A DNA stretch of 18,883 nucleotides. Origin: Methylophilaceae bacterium UBA6140 (GTDB lineage Bacteria; Pseudomonadota; Gammaproteobacteria; Burkholderiales; Methylophilaceae). Location: contig DIVE01000101.1 in the NCBI GenBank assembly GCA_002423265.1, forward strand, positions 1-18,883. The letters are read 5' to 3'. Positions within the stretch are counted from its first letter, which is position 1, and each line of letters begins with the position of its first letter. Positions 7,391-15,427 of the stretch are shown piece after piece. Below the pieces are notes generated by a model. It had not been told where the DNA came from. It saw only the letters and a list, made by a program, of their open reading frames with translations, and did no database searches. The position numbers were made by a program, and so were the translations under genes.

Positions 7391-7780
7391 ATGGCTAAAG
7401 CAAACGCACGTATTCGTAAGAAAGTTAAAAAGAACATTGCCGAAGGCATTGCTCACGTTCATGCTTCTTTTAACAATACGATTATCACGATCACCGATCG
7501 CCAGGGTAACGCGCTCTCATGGGCAACCTCGGGCGGTGCCGGCTTCAAAGGTTCACGCAAGAGCACTCCATTCGCGGCGCAGGTGGCTGCCGAAGCGGCT
7601 GGCAAGGCTGCTCAGGAATGCGGCGTAAAGAACCTTGAAGTTCGTATCAAGGGCCCGGGCCCGGGCCGCGAATCCGCCGTGCGTGCTTTGAATGCTGCCG
7701 GTTTCAAAATCACCAGTATTTCGGATGTGACGCCAGTGCCGCACAACGGTTGCCGTCCACCAAAGAAGCGCCGCATCTAA
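7391..7780 (+). CDS. rpsK: 30S ribosomal protein S11
   Basis: The protein has 129 residues, the E. coli length. Conserved blocks are [55 protein letters not shown] and the basic C terminus [18 protein letters not shown]11 forms part of the platform around the mRNA exit and Shine-Dalgarno helix. The IKGPGPGR codons produce a 20-base G/C-only stretch (7651-7670). It starts 10 bases after rpsM. Confidence 0.97.
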   Translation: MAKANARIRKKVKKNIAEGIAHVHASFNNTIITITDRQGNALSWATSGGAGFKGSRKSTPFAAQVAAEAAGKAAQECGVKNLEVRIKGPGPGRESAVRALNAAGFKITSISDVTPVPHNGCRPPKKRRI

Positions 7781-7807
7781 GCGCGCTTGATATAACAGGA
7801 GAATACC

Positions 7808-8437
7808 TTGGCTAGAAATCTTGATCCTAAGTGCCGTCAGTGCCGCCGTGAAGGCGAGAAGCTTTTCCTTAAGGGCGAAAAGTGTTTCACAGACAAGTGC
7901 GCGATTGAAAAACGTAATTTCCCACCAGGCCAGCACGGTCAAAGGCGTAATCAGCGTCTCTCCGATTACGGTGTGCAGTTGCGTGAAAAGCAGAAGCTGC
8001 GCCGCATCTATGGCGTGCTCGAAGGCCAGTTCCGTGGCTATTACGCTGAAGCTGACCGCCGCAAGGGCATTACTGGTGAAAACCTGCTGCAGTTGCTGGA
8101 ATGTCGTCTCGATAACGTTGCCTACCGCATGGGCTTTGGTGCTTCGCGTACTGAAGCACGTCAGATCGTTCGTCACAACAGCATTCTGGTCAATGGCAAG
8201 CGAGTAAACGTGCCTTCTTATCAGGTTCGTCCTGGTGATGAAGTGCAAGTCGCAGATGCATCCAGAAATCAGTTGCGCATCAAGGGCGCGCTCGAGGCTG
8301 CTGCACAGCGAGGTTTCCCCGAATGGATCTCGGTTGATGTCAAGGCACTGAAGGGTGTGTTCAAGGCCAAGCCGCAGCGCGATGAGTTGCCTGCTACGAT
8401 CAACGAGTCTCTCGTCGTCGAACTTTATTCCAAGTAA
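7808..8437 (+). CDS. rpsD: 30S ribosomal protein S4, Cys4 type
   Basis: The 209-residue protein (206 in E. coli) starts at TTG 7808 behind AGGAG (7797-7801), giving [20 protein letters not shown]. Cys9, Cys12, Cys26 and Cys31 form the complete zinc-binding set of the C-plus form. The S4 RNA-binding domain is visible as [20 protein letters not shown] and [21 protein letters not shown]4 starts 16S rRNA folding in the 5' domain and, in E. coli, represses the alpha operon. The TTG start may keep S4 output below that of its neighbours; that is inference. Confidence 0.97.
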   Translation: MARNLDPKCRQCRREGEKLFLKGEKCFTDKCAIEKRNFPPGQHGQRRNQRLSDYGVQLREKQKLRRIYGVLEGQFRGYYAEADRRKGITGENLLQLLECRLDNVAYRMGFGASRTEARQIVRHNSILVNGKRVNVPSYQVRPGDEVQVADASRNQLRIKGALEAAAQRGFPEWISVDVKALKGVFKAKPQRDELPATINESLVVELYSK

Positions 8438-8474
8438 TTAAGCCCTTTCGAATCGAGGGTCATAAGGAAAGTTT

Positions 8475-9461
8475 ATGCAAAACAGTCCGACAGAATATTT
8501 AAAGCCGCGCGTGGTTGATGTGGAAGTGCTCTCGCCATTGCGCGCCAAGGTTACGCTCGAGCCTATGGAGCGTGGTTTTGGTTATACCCTGGGGAATGCA
8601 TTGCGCCGCGTGCTGCTTTCTTCCATTCCCGGCTATGCAATCACTGAAGTCAAGATCGACGGTGTCGTGCATGAGTATTCCACTATTGATGGCGTGCAGG
8701 AAGATGTCGTCGATATCCTTCTGAACCTGAAGGGTGTTGCGCTTAAGCTGAACAATAAATCCGAGACTGTGCTGACGTTGAGCAAGTCGACCGAAGGTGT
8801 TGTCACCGCGGGCGATTTCGACACTGGTCATGATGCTGAAATCGTCAATCCGGATCACGTGATTGCGCATCTGACCAAGGGCGGCAAGCTCAGCCTTGAA
8901 GTCAAGGTGGAAATGGGTCGTGGCTATCAGCCGGTCCCTGCGCGTCAGAAGGGTGTTGATGAAGACCGCGTACTTGGGTTCATCATGGTCGATGCCTCTT
9001 TCAGTCCGATCAACAAGGTGAGCTATCAGGTCGAGAGCGCTCGTGTTGAGCAGCGTACCGATCTTGACAAGCTGATCATGGATGTTGAAACCAACGGTGT
9101 GATCGAGCCGGAGCAGGCAATTCGTGATGCAGCTCGCATCCTGATGGGGCAGCTGGCTGTGTTTGCCGACCTCGAAGGTGCGCCTACCGAAATTGAAGTC
9201 AAGCATGCGCCGCAAGTTGATCCTATTCTGTTGCGTCCGGTAGATGATCTTGAATTGACAGTTCGCTCGGCGAATTGCCTCAAGGCCGAGAACATTTACT
9301 ATATCGGAGACTTGATTCAGCGTAATGAAAACGAATTACTGAAAGCGCCTAATCTGGGCCGCAAGTCTCTGAACGAGATCAAGGATGTATTGGCATCCAA
9401 GGGCCTGACATTGGGTATGAAATTAGAAAACTGGCCACCGGTCGGTCTGGAAAAGGTGTGA
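8475..9461 (+). CDS. rpoA: DNA-directed RNA polymerase subunit alpha
   Basis: The protein has 328 residues (329 in E. coli). The N-terminal dimerisation and assembly domain (about 1-235) includes [20 protein letters not shown] with Arg44-Arg45. After a short linker the C-terminal domain (about 250-315) reads [17 protein letters not shown] and [14 protein letters not shown]. Arg264 corresponds to E. coli Arg265, the main contact to UP-element DNA and to activators. The gene lies between rpsD and rplQ as in other bacteria. AAGGA at about 8464 precedes the ATG. Confidence 0.98.
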   Translation: MQNSPTEYLKPRVVDVEVLSPLRAKVTLEPMERGFGYTLGNALRRVLLSSIPGYAITEVKIDGVVHEYSTIDGVQEDVVDILLNLKGVALKLNNKSETVLTLSKSTEGVVTAGDFDTGHDAEIVNPDHVIAHLTKGGKLSLEVKVEMGRGYQPVPARQKGVDEDRVLGFIMVDASFSPINKVSYQVESARVEQRTDLDKLIMDVETNGVIEPEQAIRDAARILMGQLAVFADLEGAPTEIEVKHAPQVDPILLRPVDDLELTVRSANCLKAENIYYIGDLIQRNENELLKAPNLGRKSLNEIKDVLASKGLTLGMKLENWPPVGLEKV

Positions 9462-9471
9462 GGGTATCACT

Positions 9472-9861
9472 ATGCGTCATCGCAACAGCAATCGTAAATT
9501 AAATCGTACCAGCAGCCATCGTCAGGCGATGTTGCGTAACATGGCAAACTCCCTGCTGCGTCACGAAGTCATCAAGACTACGCTGCCGAAGGCAAAGGAA
9601 CTGCGCCGTGTGGCTGAGCCTTTGATCACCTTGAGCAAGAACGCTACATTGGCGAACCGTCGTTTGGCTTTCAGCCGCACGCGAGATCGCGATATCGTTG
9701 GCAAGCTCTTTAATGAGCTTGGCCCACGCTATCAGACCCGCAACGGTGGATACCTGCGTATTCTGAAATGCGGTTTCCGCGTAGGCGACAATGCGCCTAT
9801 GGCACTGGTTGAGCTGGTTGATCGTCCGGAAATCGAGAACGAAGTCGTAGTTGCCGAGTGA
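9472..9861 (+). CDS. rplQ: 50S ribosomal protein L17
   Basis: The 129-residue protein (127 in E. coli) begins [20 protein letters not shown], with further blocks [20 protein letters not shown] and [21 protein letters not shown]17 binds 23S rRNA near the tunnel exit on the solvent side. It is the last gene of the alpha operon, 10 bases after rpoA and 26 bases before a strong terminator. Confidence 0.97.
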   Translation: MRHRNSNRKLNRTSSHRQAMLRNMANSLLRHEVIKTTLPKAKELRRVAEPLITLSKNATLANRRLAFSRTRDRDIVGKLFNELGPRYQTRNGGYLRILKCGFRVGDNAPMALVELVDRPEIENEVVVAE

Positions 9862-9887
9862 TCGCTTAGCTAGTCTGCATCTCGTCG

Positions 9888-9913
9888 AAAAGCCGGTCAT
9901 TGACCGGCTTTTT
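9888..9913. terminator. intrinsic terminator of the alpha operon (bidirectional)
   Basis: AAAAGCCGGTC (9888-9898) pairs with GACCGGCTTTT (9902-9912) over the 3-base loop ATT: an 11-bp stem with a G+C-rich core and a T-run at 9909-9913. The A-run on the left makes it work in the opposite direction too, so it can also end the minus-strand glutaredoxin-like gene at 9924. Confidence 0.9.
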
Positions 9914-9923
9914 GTTTAAGTGG

Positions 9924-10184
9924 CTACCCATGCGCAGTATTGCAATGACTGTATGCCAATTCAATCACTTGTGCCTCATTGAATGGCCAGTTCAGGGATT
10001 TTCCGTTGGCGGTGTTGAGTAGCACCGGAATGCGGGTGCCATACTTCGCCAGCAGCGATTCGTCCTCGCTGATTTCGATTACATCCCAACTGATTTTCGG
10101 GTGCTTGATGCGGATAAGCAGAGCCTCCGCTGTTTCGCAGAGGTGGCAAGCGGAGGTGCTGAAAAGTTTGAGTGCGATGGTCAT
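9924..10184 (-). CDS. glutaredoxin-like (DUF836-type) thiol-disulfide protein
   Basis: The 86-residue protein has a minimal thioredoxin fold. Beta strand 1 (ALKLFST) leads to the active site SACHLCE with Cys13 and Cys16, and the cis-proline loop is TRIPVLL with Pro53. The pattern FSTxxCHLC is typical of the small DUF836 glutaredoxin-like family, whose substrates are largely undefined. No signal peptide is present, so it is probably cytoplasmic. No clear Shine-Dalgarno precedes the ATG at 10184, and no other start is possible before an upstream stop. It stands alone, convergent with rplQ and divergent from mgtE. Confidence 0.85.
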   Translation of the reverse strand: MTIALKLFSTSACHLCETAEALLIRIKHPKISWDVIEISEDESLLAKYGTRIPVLLNTANGKSLNWPFNEAQVIELAYSHCNTAHG

Positions 10185-10270
10185 GGCCGAGATAGGAAAG
10201 GTTTTAAGCTAATCATCCAACTAATTGGCGGATAAGCGTTTTCGATACCCTAAAAAACCACCATAATAGC

Positions 10271-10291
10271 AACTGGAAGCAAATTCCGGTT
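10271..10291 (+). promoter_or_regulatory. hairpin in the mgtE upstream region
   Basis: Bases 10271-10278 pair with 10284-10291 (8 pairs, one G-T) around the loop GCAAA, about 36 bases before the mgtE ATG. It could be a leader element or chance. No T-run of terminator quality follows directly, and I recognise no known magnesium riboswitch in this 143-base gap. Confidence 0.25.
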
Positions 10292-10327
10292 CCTTTAGAT
10301 TTTAATCAACACCTTGTGGGCGAACCA

Positions 10328-11764
10328 ATGGCTGAAATTCAAGAATCAAAAGAGAGCTTGCAAGAAAGCCTGCAACAAGTCATCACGCTATTAAACAAGC
10401 ACAAGTTGATTGAAGGCTTGGTGCAGAAGCAGGATATGCCCAAGCAGGCTCTGGTTGAAACTCTGGTTCACAAGCAGAACCTCGCAGAGCTGCAAAAGAA
10501 GCTCGATGCCCTGCACCCTGCAGACGTGGCCTATATTCTTGAGGCATTGCCGCTGGACCAGCGGCTGGATGTCTGGGATCTGGTCAAGGCTGAGCGCGAT
10601 GGCGACATTCTGCTGGAAGTCTCCGATGCGGTACGCCAGACGCTGATTGCAGACATGGACAGCGAGGAGCTGCTCGCTGCTGCAGAACAGCTGGATACGG
10701 ACGAGCTGGCCGACCTCGCACCGGATTTACCCAAGGATGTCTTGCAGGATCTCTTGGAAAGTCTGGATGCCAGCAACCGCGAGCGATTGCAATCAGCACT
10801 GTCTTATCCTGAAGATGCTGTCGGTGCGCTGATGGACTTTGACATCGTCACCATACGCGAGGACATCACGCTCGAGGTTGCATTGCGATATTTGCGTCGC
10901 ATTGGCAGTCTGCCAGACCATACCGATAAACTTTTCGTTGTCGATAGACACGACATGTTGCATGGCGTGTTGCCGCTGAAGCGATTGGTAGTCAGCGACC
11001 TTGATTCCGGCGTAGATGAGATCATGGCCGACGATGCAGTCGTCTTTCATCCAGAGGACAAGGCGACCGATGCCGCCAAGGCGTTCGAACGCTATGACCT
11101 GGTCACTGCCCCCGTGGTGGATGAAAACAACAAGCTGATTGGACGTCTGACGGTCGATACCGTCATGGATTTCATTCGCGAGGAAGCGGAAAGCGACATG
11201 CTCTCATTGGCTGGCTTGCGGGAAGACGAAGATATGTTCTCGTCGGTCTGGAAGGCCATGCAAAACCGCTGGACCTGGCTGGCCGTCAATCTGGTGACGG
11301 CATTTGTCGCTTCGCGCGTGATCGGTGCATTTGAGGGATCGATCGAAAAGATCGTGGCGCTGGCGGCGTTGATGCCGATCGTGGCGGGTATCGGCGGCAA
11401 TTCCGGCAATCAGACCATTACCATGATTGTGCGAGGTCTGGCATTGGGCCAGGTGGCATCACACAACATGAAATCCCTGTTGCAGAAAGAGCTCGGAATC
11501 GCCTTGCTCAATGGCCTGATCTGGGGTTCGGTGCTGGGCGTGGTGGCATATTTGTTGTACGGCAATGTGGCGCTGGGTGTGGTCATGACCGCAGCGATGA
11601 CCTTGAACCTGCTGTTGGCCGCCGTGATGGGGGTGTTGATTCCGCTGTTGATGACCAAGTTCGGGCGTGATCCGGCGGTCGGCTCCAGCGTACTGATTAC
11701 CGCGATGACCGATAGCGGCGGCTTCTTCATCTTCCTCGGTCTGGCTACTCTGGTATTGCTGTGA
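10328..11764 (+). CDS. mgtE: magnesium transporter MgtE
   Basis: With ATG 10328 the protein has 478 residues; a GTG at 10316 would add four. Layout: an acidic helical N domain (about 45-165, LHPADVAYILEALPLDQRL), a pair of CBS domains (about 166-285), a connecting plug helix and a five-helix membrane domain (about 315-478). The pore motif GIGGNSGNQT is at about 355-363. Asp462 in AMTDSGGFF corresponds to the Mg2+-selective pore Asp432 of Thermus MgtE. MgtE is a homodimeric inner-membrane Mg2+ channel that closes when its cytosolic domains bind Mg2+. An MscS-family gene follows after 7 bases and is probably co-transcribed. Confidence 0.95.
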   Translation: MAEIQESKESLQESLQQVITLLNKHKLIEGLVQKQDMPKQALVETLVHKQNLAELQKKLDALHPADVAYILEALPLDQRLDVWDLVKAERDGDILLEVSDAVRQTLIADMDSEELLAAAEQLDTDELADLAPDLPKDVLQDLLESLDASNRERLQSALSYPEDAVGALMDFDIVTIREDITLEVALRYLRRIGSLPDHTDKLFVVDRHDMLHGVLPLKRLVVSDLDSGVDEIMADDAVVFHPEDKATDAAKAFERYDLVTAPVVDENNKLIGRLTVDTVMDFIREEAESDMLSLAGLREDEDMFSSVWKAMQNRWTWLAVNLVTAFVASRVIGAFEGSIEKIVALAALMPIVAGIGGNSGNQTITMIVRGLALGQVASHNMKSLLQKELGIALLNGLIWGSVLGVVAYLLYGNVALGVVMTAAMTLNLLLAAVMGVLIPLLMTKFGRDPAVGSSVLITAMTDSGGFFIFLGLATLVLL

Positions 11765-11771
11765 ATACGCG

Positions 11772-13064
11772 ATGAACGAATTTTATCTGGTTTGGCAGGA
11801 TATACAGGCGGGCTTGTATACCCCGGTCGTGCTCTGGCAACTGGGCCTGATCGTGGGCAGTCTGCTGTTGGCCTGGTCGATCAACGGTGTCTTGCGCGCC
11901 TATGTCATGCGGCACGCGCCGGAGAATCTGAAAATCAGCATCGGTGGCATCAACCGGGTCTTGTTCCCGCTGTCATCCCTGCTGTTTGTTTATGCAGGCC
12001 AGCTGGTATTGAGCGGCTGGCAGCAGACCAATCTGTTGACGCTGGCGGCAGCCTTGTTGATCGCGATGGCCGTGATTCGCCTGGCCGTCTATGCCCTGCG
12101 TTACATTTTCTCGCCCAGCGGTTGGCTACGCACGATGGAGAGCGCGATTGCAAGCACCGTCTGGGTGGTTCTCGCCTTGCATCTGAGCGGGTTGCTCAGC
12201 TCCATTCTTTCTGCACTCAATAGCGTCAGTTTCGGTATAGGCAAGAGTCAGGTCACCCTGCTGCTGGTTCTGCAGGCGATATTGATCATTTTCTTCACCT
12301 TGTTTGCAGCGCTCTGGATCAGCCGTTTGATTGAAAACCGGCTGATGGGCGCGCAACAGATCAACATGAACGTGCGCGTCGTGCTGACCAAGCTGGTACG
12401 TATTCTGTTCGTGCTGGTGGCGATATTGTTCGGCTTGTCCGCTGCCGGCCTCGATATCACCTTGCTCTCGGTATTTGGCGGCGCGCTTGGTGTCGGCCTC
12501 GGTTTCGGTTTGCAAAAGATCGCCAGCAACTATGCCAGCGGCTTCATCATACTGCTCGACGACTCGATCAAGATCGGCGATATCATTACCGTGGATGTGC
12601 ACTACGGTGTTGTCAACGAACTGCGTTCCCGTTATATGGTGTTGCGCAAACTGGACAACACCGAAGTGATCATCCCGAACGAACTACTGGTCACCAACGT
12701 GATGATCAATCACTCGATGTCCGACCGCAAGGTGCGTGTGCAGCTTGCGCTGCAGGTGAGCTATCAGACCGATCTGGAGCTGGCCATGAAGCTGATGCTG
12801 GAGGCCGCCAGAACGCAGGAAAGAGTGCTGCAGGACCCCGAGCCGAATGCCTTGCTCAAGGGCTTTGGCGAGAGCGGTATCGATCTCCTGATGAATGTCT
12901 GGATTTCCGATCCCGAAAACGGCTCCATGACGCTGCAATCCGAAATTTATCTGGATATATGGCGAGCCTTCAAGAAACACAATGTATCGATTCCCTACCC
13001 TCAGCGCGAGATCCGCATACTCAACAAAGATAGCGGGCCAGCCGGCGCTGTAGGGAGAATGTGA
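11772..13064 (+). CDS. MscS-family mechanosensitive ion channel
   Basis: The 430-residue inner-membrane protein has about six hydrophobic segments (near 20-40, 64-82, 88-112, 126-148, 160-184, 204-225) followed by the pore helix. The MscS signature is at 235-272: FGGALGVGLGFGLQKIA, then NYASGFIILLDDSIKIGDII. The beta domain has IPNELLVTN (301-309) and the C-terminal alpha/beta domain ends VSIPYPQREI (405-414). It is larger than E. coli MscS (286 aa), with extra N-terminal helices as in medium-size family members. Such channels release solutes on hypo-osmotic shock. The ATG is 7 bases after the mgtE stop with only a weak Shine-Dalgarno, suggesting coupling to mgtE. Confidence 0.92.
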   Translation: MNEFYLVWQDIQAGLYTPVVLWQLGLIVGSLLLAWSINGVLRAYVMRHAPENLKISIGGINRVLFPLSSLLFVYAGQLVLSGWQQTNLLTLAAALLIAMAVIRLAVYALRYIFSPSGWLRTMESAIASTVWVVLALHLSGLLSSILSALNSVSFGIGKSQVTLLLVLQAILIIFFTLFAALWISRLIENRLMGAQQINMNVRVVLTKLVRILFVLVAILFGLSAAGLDITLLSVFGGALGVGLGFGLQKIASNYASGFIILLDDSIKIGDIITVDVHYGVVNELRSRYMVLRKLDNTEVIIPNELLVTNVMINHSMSDRKVRVQLALQVSYQTDLELAMKLMLEAARTQERVLQDPEPNALLKGFGESGIDLLMNVWISDPENGSMTLQSEIYLDIWRAFKKHNVSIPYPQREIRILNKDSGPAGAVGRM

Positions 13065-13077
13065 ATTGCAGAAATGC

Positions 13078-13101
13078 AAAAGCCCGCTGACGCGGGCTTT
13101 T
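13078..13101. terminator. bidirectional intrinsic terminator
   Basis: AAAAGCCCGC (13078-13087) pairs with GCGGGCTTTT (13092-13101) across the 4-base loop TGAC. It lies between the convergent MscS-family gene and rpmG and offers a T4 tail on either strand. Confidence 0.88.
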
Positions 13102-13129
13102 GACAGAATCCTCAACCGGTAATCAATGA

Positions 13130-13285
13130 TTACTTCAGTTTGGTTTCCTTGTACATCACATGCTTGCGGGCGACTGGATCGAACTTCTTGATCTCCATCT
13201 TTTCCGGCATGGTGCGTTTGTTCTTGGTGGTCGTATAGAAGTGACCGGTACCAGCACTTGATTCGAGTTTGATTTTTTCACGCAT
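13130..13285 (-). CDS. rpmG: 50S ribosomal protein L33, zinc-free type
   Basis: Reading the minus strand from ATG 13285-13283 to TAA 13132-13130 gives 51 residues beginning [20 protein letters not shown] and ending [11 protein letters not shown]. This is the proteobacterial L33 without the two CxxC pairs of the zinc form. AAGGA precedes the start. L33 lies near the E site of the 50S subunit. It follows rpmB by 12 bases, the usual rpmB-rpmG pair. Confidence 0.96.
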   Translation of the reverse strand: MREKIKLESSAGTGHFYTTTKNKRTMPEKMEIKKFDPVARKHVMYKETKLK

Positions 13286-13297
13286 GATATGGGGTCC

Positions 13298-13534
13298 TTA
13301 AATCTTTTCGCCGGCGGCACGCAGATCAGCCAGAACAGCATCGATGCCGTTCTTGTCGATAGTGCGCAGTGCAGCGTTGGTGATACGTAAGCTTACCCAG
13401 CGGTTTTCGCTCTCGACCCAGAATTTGCGGTTTTGCAAATTAGGTAAAAAACGACGCTTGGTCTTGTTGTTTGCGTGGGATACGTTGTTCCCAACCATTG
13501 GCTTCTTGCCGGTTACCTGACATACGCGTGCCAT
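13298..13534 (-). CDS. rpmB: 50S ribosomal protein L28
   Basis: The protein has 78 residues, the E. coli length, beginning [20 protein letters not shown], with [31 protein letters not shown] and [10 protein letters not shown] later on. L28 binds 23S rRNA near the E site. AGGAG (minus strand, 13546-13542) lies 7 bases before the ATG. It is the first gene of an rpmB-rpmG operon with a clear promoter upstream. Confidence 0.97.
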   Translation of the reverse strand: MARVCQVTGKKPMVGNNVSHANNKTKRRFLPNLQNRKFWVESENRWVSLRITNAALRTIDKNGIDAVLADLRAAGEKI

Positions 13535-13577
13535 GCTAAATCTCCTGGTACTGCTTACCGAAATTCGAAAGACCGCA

Positions 13578-13607
13578 TTTATACCATAGAACGCGGCTTA
13601 TCCTCAA
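13578..13607 (-). promoter_or_regulatory. predicted sigma70 promoter of rpmB-rpmG
   Basis: On the minus strand the -35 TTGAGG (13607-13602) and -10 TATAAA (13583-13578) are 18 bases apart, and TGG directly before the -10 makes it an extended -10 site. The start is expected at about 13573-13571, giving a leader of about 37-39 bases. As in the spc and alpha promoters, C followed by a T-run begins exactly 7 bases after the -10. Confidence 0.62.
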
Positions 13608-13633
13608 GAAAATTCTTTAAATTTAACCGGTGG

Positions 13634-14086
13634 TTAATGTTTTCCTGTGCTGCCGAAACCGCCTTCGCCACGTTCGCTGGCAGCAAAGTCATCGACCACG
13701 GTGAAGCTGGCCTGGGTGACAGGCACAATGACCAGCTGTGCGATACGTTCCAGCGGGTTGAGGATAAAAGCTTCGCGTCCGCGATTCCAGCAGGAGACCA
13801 GCAGCTGGCCCTGATAATCCGAATCGATCAAACCGACCAGATTGCCCAGCACGATACCGTGCTTGTGGCCGAGGCCGGAGCGCGGCAGGATCATCGCCGC
13901 ATAGTTCGGATCGGCCAGATGAATCGCCATGCCGGTAGGGATCAGCGTGGTTTCTCCCGGATGCAGGGTTTGCGTATGTTCGATGCAGGCGCGCAGATCG
14001 AGGCCGGCGGAGCCGGGGGTGGCATATGCCGGCATCATGTTGTGCAGGCGGTGATCAAGAATTTTCAGTTCTACATTGAGGCTCAT
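13634..14086 (-). CDS. dut: deoxyuridine 5'-triphosphate nucleotidohydrolase (dUTPase)
   Basis: The 150-residue protein has all five motifs of trimeric dUTPases: [12 protein letters not shown] (motif 1, about 22-33), [11 protein letters not shown] (motif 2, with the Ser of RSG), [11 protein letters not shown] (motif 3, with the catalytic Asp), [10 protein letters not shown] (motif 4) and the mobile C-terminal arm [11 protein letters not shown] (motif 5). It hydrolyses dUTP to dUMP and pyrophosphate, keeping uracil out of DNA and feeding thymidylate synthesis. The ATG overlaps the coaBC stop as ATGA, so the two are translationally coupled. No clear terminator follows; the rpmB promoter lies just downstream. 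Confidence 0.96.
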   Translation of the reverse strand: MSLNVELKILDHRLHNMMPAYATPGSAGLDLRACIEHTQTLHPGETTLIPTGMAIHLADPNYAAMILPRSGLGHKHGIVLGNLVGLIDSDYQGQLLVSCWNRGREAFILNPLERIAQLVIVPVTQASFTVVDDFAASERGEGGFGSTGKH

Positions 14087-15306
14087 GTGGTTTTCCTTGA
14101 GGGTTTTTGCAGGCTGCCGGCGACGTGCTGCAATAATTTCCGGGCGATTTCGATTTTCGGTGCGCGTGCCAGAACATGACAGCCATCGTCATCGAGTAGC
14201 GTGACGCTGGCCTCTTCCAGACCCATGCTCTCCTGCACCAGATTGGCGACCAGCAGTGGCAGCTGTTTACGCTTGCGTTTGGCTTCCGCGTGTTCAAGCA
14301 GATGCTCGCTTTCGGCGGCGAAGCCGACGCAGTAGGGCGGCTCCGGCAAACTGCTGACGGAAGACAGAATATCTATGGTGGGCTTGAGCTCCAATGTCAG
14401 CGACTGCTCACTTTTTTTGATCTTTTGCATATCTGGTTTTGCCGGTTTGTAGTCGGCGACTGCCGCGACGCTGATGAAGATATCCTGTGACGCGATGCAT
14501 CGCATGACGGCTTCCAGCATTTGCTCCGCAGTGCTGACGCTGACCAGTACGACATTTGCGGGCGGCGCAAGACGGGTGGGACCGCTCACCAGCGTGACTT
14601 CCGCACCCATCTCCTGCGCCGCCCGGGCGATGGCATAACCCATCTTGCCGGAGCTGAAGTTGGTGATGGCGCGTACCGGGTCTATGGCTTCGACGGTCGG
14701 CCCGGCTGTCAGCAGGATGCGTTTGCCTTGCAATATTTTCGGTTGCTGGAATGCTTCCAGCATTGCCAATAGCTGATCCGGCTCCGACATCCGTCCGGGG
14801 CCGGTTTCTCCGCAGGCCTGTTCGCCGCGCTCAGGTCCGAGCACAGTCACGCCATCGGCCAGCAATTGGGCGATATTGCGTTGCGTCGCCGGGTGTTCCC
14901 ACATCTGCCGGTTCATGGCGGGTGCGACCAGCAAGGGACAATCGCGCGCCAGGCACAATGTCGACAGCAGGTCATCGGCGTTGCCATGAACCAGTTTGGC
15001 GATGAAATCAGCGCTGGCAGGGGCGATCAGAATCGCATCCGCCTCGCGCGAAAGCTCGATATGCGGCATGCCGTTGGGAATACCGGCATCCCACATGTCG
15101 GTATAAACGCGCTTGCCGGAGAGGGCCTGCATGGTCACCGGGGTAATGAAGTGATGCGCAGCCTCTGTCATCACCACCTGTACCTCGATGCTCTGCTTGA
15201 CCAGCAGGCGCACAAGCTCTGCCGACTTGTAAGCCGCAATGCCGCCGGTGATGCCTAGAACCAGTTTTTTGATTGCCACTGGCGTATCGACTGCCTGATT
15301 GTGCAT
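14083..15306 (-). CDS. coaBC: bifunctional phosphopantothenoylcysteine decarboxylase / phosphopantothenate-cysteine ligase
   Basis: The 407-residue enzyme (Dfp) does two steps of coenzyme A synthesis. The N-terminal FMN-dependent CoaC half (about 10-185) shows [14 protein letters not shown], catalytic His82 in MPHIEL, Asn132 in PAMNRQM and Cys165 in [12 protein letters not shown]. The C-terminal CoaB half (about 195-400) shows [12 protein letters not shown], Asn216 in [18 protein letters not shown] and KIKK (295-298). Every residue I compared with E. coli Dfp is present, so both halves look active. The start ATG 15306 has no obvious Shine-Dalgarno. It is followed by dut with a 4-base overlap and is divergent from radC. 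Confidence 0.96.
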   Translation of the reverse strand: MHNQAVDTPVAIKKLVLGITGGIAAYKSAELVRLLVKQSIEVQVVMTEAAHHFITPVTMQALSGKRVYTDMWDAGIPNGMPHIELSREADAILIAPASADFIAKLVHGNADDLLSTLCLARDCPLLVAPAMNRQMWEHPATQRNIAQLLADGVTVLGPERGEQACGETGPGRMSEPDQLLAMLEAFQQPKILQGKRILLTAGPTVEAIDPVRAITNFSSGKMGYAIARAAQEMGAEVTLVSGPTRLAPPANVVLVSVSTAEQMLEAVMRCIASQDIFISVAAVADYKPAKPDMQKIKKSEQSLTLELKPTIDILSSVSSLPEPPYCVGFAAESEHLLEHAEAKRKRKQLPLLVANLVQESMGLEEASVTLLDDDGCHVLARAPKIEIARKLLQHVAGSLQKPSRKTT

Positions 15307-15335
15307 AATTCTGCAATGAATTGAATTACTTCGAT

Positions 15336-15364
15336 TTTATATGAAAGCGGCCGGGCATGGGCAA
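15336..15364 (-). promoter_or_regulatory. predicted sigma70 promoter of coaBC-dut
   Basis: On the minus strand TTGCCC (15364-15359) and TATAAA (15341-15336) are 17 bases apart, matching the consensus at 4/6 and 5/6. The predicted start at about 15329 gives a leader of about 23 bases. Unlike the three ribosomal-protein promoters, no C plus T-run follows. Confidence 0.45.
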
Positions 15365-15427
15365 AGCACTTCAAATCTGTCCGGCTTTCGACAGGTCAAG
15401 ATTTCGATAGAACCGTGGAGAACAATA

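Noticed and set aside
10239..10267. Possible mgtE promoter (TTTTCG, 17 bases, CATAAT)
   Set aside because: The -10 is 5/6 but the -35 is poor, and a start near 10274 would cut the only hairpin of the region. Evidence is too thin to list as a promoter.
13475..14179. 234-codon plus-strand frame across rpmB, its promoter and dut
   Set aside because: It spans two verified minus-strand genes and their intergenic promoter and has no family features.
15343..15389. Hairpin between coaBC and radC (GAAAGC with GCTTTC, inner CCG pairs)
   Set aside because: The inner and outer arms compete for the same G and leave unpaired bases, with a large loop; probably chance.
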